Origin: Chthoniobacteraceae bacterium
Lineage (GTDB): Bacteria; Verrucomicrobiota; Verrucomicrobiia; Chthoniobacterales; Chthoniobacteraceae
Reading direction: 5' to 3'
DNA length: 64,000 nucleotides
Assembly (NCBI GenBank): GCA_028293625.1
Contig: JAQGOL010000005.1
Location: 51,599 to 115,598, forward strand
Position numbers and translations under genes: made by a program. How positions within the stretch are numbered: position 1 is the first letter of the stretch; each line of letters opens with the position of its first letter. Shown here piece by piece: positions 62,452 through 64,000 of this stretch. Under the pieces are notes generated by a model that had not been told where the DNA came from, ran no database searches, and saw nothing but the letters and a program-made list of their open reading frames with translations.

Positions 62452-63540
62452 ATGAGCACGATTTTGCTGCTGCTTGATCAAAAGGAAAACCGCCGGGTCC
62501 TGGCCGACTGGCTGACGGCGCGCCACGAGCTGGTGGCTGATGAATCGGATTCGGCGCTGCACAAACCATTTGATCTTTGCATTGTCGACGGGCACGCGCT
62601 TGATCGGCTGCTACCGCGTCTGCGTGCGCGCAAGGATGCCGAAAATCTCGTATTTTTGCCCGTGTTGCTGGTCGCTTCCCGGCATGGCGTCGGCATGGCA
62701 AAGCGGCATCTATGGGAGAGTGTGGATGAGTTAATCGCCACTCCGATTGAAAAAGCCGAGCTTCAGGCGCGTGTGGAGATTTTGCTGCGGGCGCGTCGGT
62801 TAAGCAGCGAGAACGCAGTGCTGCTGCGGCAGCTTGAAGCGGAGCTTAAACTGGCCGCGCACGTACAGATAGACCTGTTGCCGAGTGGGCTCCCGAGCTT
62901 GCCGGGATTTGAACTGGCCGCGCGATCGGTGCCGGCCCGGGAAGTCGGCGGCGATTTTTATGACTGGCAACAAACCGCTCCCGATACCTTCGTTTTGACC
63001 GTTGGCGACGCCATGGGACGCGGCATGTCCGCAGCGCTTTTAATGGCCACCGTGCGTGCCGCAGTGCGCACGGTGGCACGCTTGCATCCGCCCGCTCAAG
63101 CGCTCGAACTGGTCCGTTTCGGACTCGAAGCCGACCTCATCCGCACGATGGGTTTTGTCACTCTTTTTCACGCGCAGCTTGATGTTGCCGCACGGCGGCT
63201 GCTTTTTGTTGATGCCGGTCATGCCCATCTTTTTATCCGCCATATGGATGGCTCGTTTGAAAACCTTCATCCACGCGGTCCCGCGCTCGGGATTCCCGCG
63301 CGGAAACCGTATGAGGAAGGTACATTCATATTTACTCCCGGCGACGTGCTGATCATTTACACAGACGGCATTCTTGATGCCGAACCCAACATCATGCTCG
63401 ACCATGCCGCGCTGGCAAAGCACCTTGAAGGCAGCGCAAGCGCCGGCGAAATGGTCGAGCGGCTTCTCTCGATCGCAACCAACAAGGATACATTGCCCGA
63501 GGATGATATCACGGTCGTCGCTTTGTGTTGCCTGGCCTAG
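62452..63540 (+). CDS. Receiver-PP2C (RsbU-type) phosphatase
   Basis: A 362-residue protein. The N-terminal ~120 residues look like a degenerate response-regulator receiver: STILLLLDQKENRRVLADWL, then FDLCIVDGHALDRLLPRLRA with a possible phospho-Asp, VFLPVLLVASRHG and VDELIATPIEKAELQARV. A coiled-coil linker precedes the PP2C/SpoIIE domain (~125-362): LAAHVQIDLLPSGLPSLPGF, VPAREVGGDFYDWQ, VLTVGDAMGRGMSAALLMAT, LLFVDAGHAHLFI, VLIIYTDGILDAEPNI, EDDITVVALCC. The metal Asp residues are all present. It is the likely partner of the KaiC-like protein: ATPase and phosphatase in one operon. A perfect repeat GGTCGA/TCGACC lies between the two genes at 62369-62388. Confidence 0.88.
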   Translation: MSTILLLLDQKENRRVLADWLTARHELVADESDSALHKPFDLCIVDGHALDRLLPRLRARKDAENLVFLPVLLVASRHGVGMAKRHLWESVDELIATPIEKAELQARVEILLRARRLSSENAVLLRQLEAELKLAAHVQIDLLPSGLPSLPGFELAARSVPAREVGGDFYDWQQTAPDTFVLTVGDAMGRGMSAALLMATVRAAVRTVARLHPPAQALELVRFGLEADLIRTMGFVTLFHAQLDVAARRLLFVDAGHAHLFIRHMDGSFENLHPRGPALGIPARKPYEEGTFIFTPGDVLIIYTDGILDAEPNIMLDHAALAKHLEGSASAGEMVERLLSIATNKDTLPEDDITVVALCCLA

Positions 63541-63644
63541 TGTCCTGTCAGAGAAGTCTATTAAAAGTTGTCTGAAAGTCGGGATCAAAGCCAAGCAGAA
63601 ATCGGCAGGCTGGGAGCACTCTTACTATTTTCCTTACTGGGTGT

Positions 63645-63771
63645 TTAGATGCGATTGCCCTGAAGAGACTCTCAAGCCCGGAGGAAGCAGGCGAGCGCCT
63701 GATTGCTCTCCAGATGCCCGACATGCGTGCCACGCTCAATGTGTCGTTGCTCTCAACTAATTTGATTGAAA
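63645..63771 (+). mobile_element. IS256/mutator-type transposase remnant, cut by an IS3-like end
   Basis: The frame reads LDAIALKRLSSPEEAGERLI, ALQMPDMRATLNVSLLSTNL and IE, which matches the C-terminal part of a mutator-type transposase where the motif usually continues as STNxIEN. It stops at the first base of the next codon, exactly where the TGAGGTGCA end of an IS3-like sequence begins (63772). No 5' part of this transposase is seen before it, so it is a fragment. The 100 bases between the preceding phosphatase gene and this fragment hold no gene I recognise. Confidence 0.5.
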
Positions 63772-63892
63772 TGAGGTGCAACTGATTTTTGGACCAGTTT
63801 GTCGCTTATTTTGTTGAGCGGATTTGGGTTTCGAACTGGCTCGGAGTTTTGTATCCGATGGCTGAGTGTTTGCGGTGTGAGCTTGCTCCGCT
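63772..63892 (-). mobile_element. IS3-family remnant with transposase C-terminus
   Basis: Minus-strand translation from ~63892 to the TAA at 63806-63808 reads SSHRKHSAIGYKTPSQFETQ and IRSTK, the usual C-terminus of an IS3 OrfB integrase (RxHSALGYxxPxxFE). The stretch from 63772 to 63805 follows the stop and begins TGAGGTGCAAC, compatible with the terminal repeat of the element. The upstream part of orfB is missing: the frame breaks near 63878, where a different sequence (the start of the next IS-like unit) begins. Confidence 0.6.
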
Positions 63893-63929
63893 TTAGTGGA
63901 CACAAGGGGCGGGTATCTGGAAGATACCA

Positions 63930-64000
63930 ATGAAAGTGAAACAGACCCCCGTGCAATCCCAAATCCTTAAGAACCCCGAGAGCCGACGCTCCTTTACGGA
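63930..64000 (+). CDS. Possible IS3-type OrfA transposase, partial (runs off window)
   Basis: From ATG 63930 the frame reads MKVKQTPVQSQILKNPESRR followed by SFT, open at the window edge. A basic start leading into RRSFT resembles IS3 OrfA proteins (RRRFTxEFK). Immediately before it, the repeat GGTATCT-GGA-AGATACC (63912-63928) forms a seven-base hairpin and TTAGTGGACAC (63893-63903) looks like an IS end. Only 23 codons are visible, so the call is tentative. Confidence 0.4.
   Translation, partial: MKVKQTPVQSQILKNPESRRSFT

Noticed and set aside
1..64000. CRISPR arrays, tRNA and rRNA genes
   Set aside because: Reading by eye found no regularly spaced repeats and no tRNA- or rRNA-like block. 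A covariance-model scan would be needed to exclude small RNA genes.

Overview
The window is a GC-rich stretch of a Gram-negative chromosome that most resembles Verrucomicrobiota (inference; no 16S is present). The clues are a PEP-CTERM protein, a secreted SGNH/PVC-propeller/HEAT/cupredoxin giant, a formylglycine sulfatase with its activating enzyme, lpxA, several signalling proteins of the RsbU and KaiC type, and genes that usually lack Shine-Dalgarno sites. Gene density is high and most of the window is ordinary chromosome; only the last ~350 bases are clearly mobile DNA.

Layout. 1-7.2 kb: partial cstA, a dihydrouridine synthase, and a minus-strand run of small membrane protein, galE, a 3D-domain lipoprotein, lpxA and radC. 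7.4-19.3 kb: a catabolic island with a formylglycine-generating enzyme overlapping a sulfatase, a divergent SGNH/propeller/HEAT/azurin-like protein, a GH76 endo-mannanase, a GntR/LacI-type regulator with candidate operators, a truncated HAD gene, an MFS transporter and a DUF2721 protein. 19.3-29.4 kb: D-2-hydroxyacid dehydrogenase, a PanE-like/ACT pair, parE-parC, moaA and tex.

29.6-35.1 kb: a tight run encoding a TPR-like protein, a J-like protein without HPD, a very divergent GrpE, a short Hsp70 and a zinc ribbon. It reads as a self-contained alternative Hsp70 machine and is the most interesting locus here. 35.2-43.6 kb: recQ, a HAD phosphatase, a zinc-ribbon coiled-coil protein, a YkgJ-type protein and hrpA. 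43.8-48.8 kb: a secreted protein followed by STAS, RsbU phosphatase, canonical grpE, dnaJ and rsmE; the phosphatase stop overlaps the grpE start, so partner-switch signalling and chaperone genes appear to share a transcript. 48.9-53 kb: a VTT membrane protein, an ABC exporter, the PEP-CTERM protein and a histidine phosphatase.

53.4-63.5 kb: a signalling cluster with a GAF/PAS hybrid kinase, a MASE1/multi-PAS kinase, a decayed CHASE3 sensor gene with an in-frame stop, and a double-domain KaiC-like ATPase followed by a receiver-RsbU phosphatase. No DNA-binding response regulator or sigma factor is in the window, so output partners must be elsewhere. 63.6-64 kb: nested transposase remnants and the start of an IS3-like element running off the edge.
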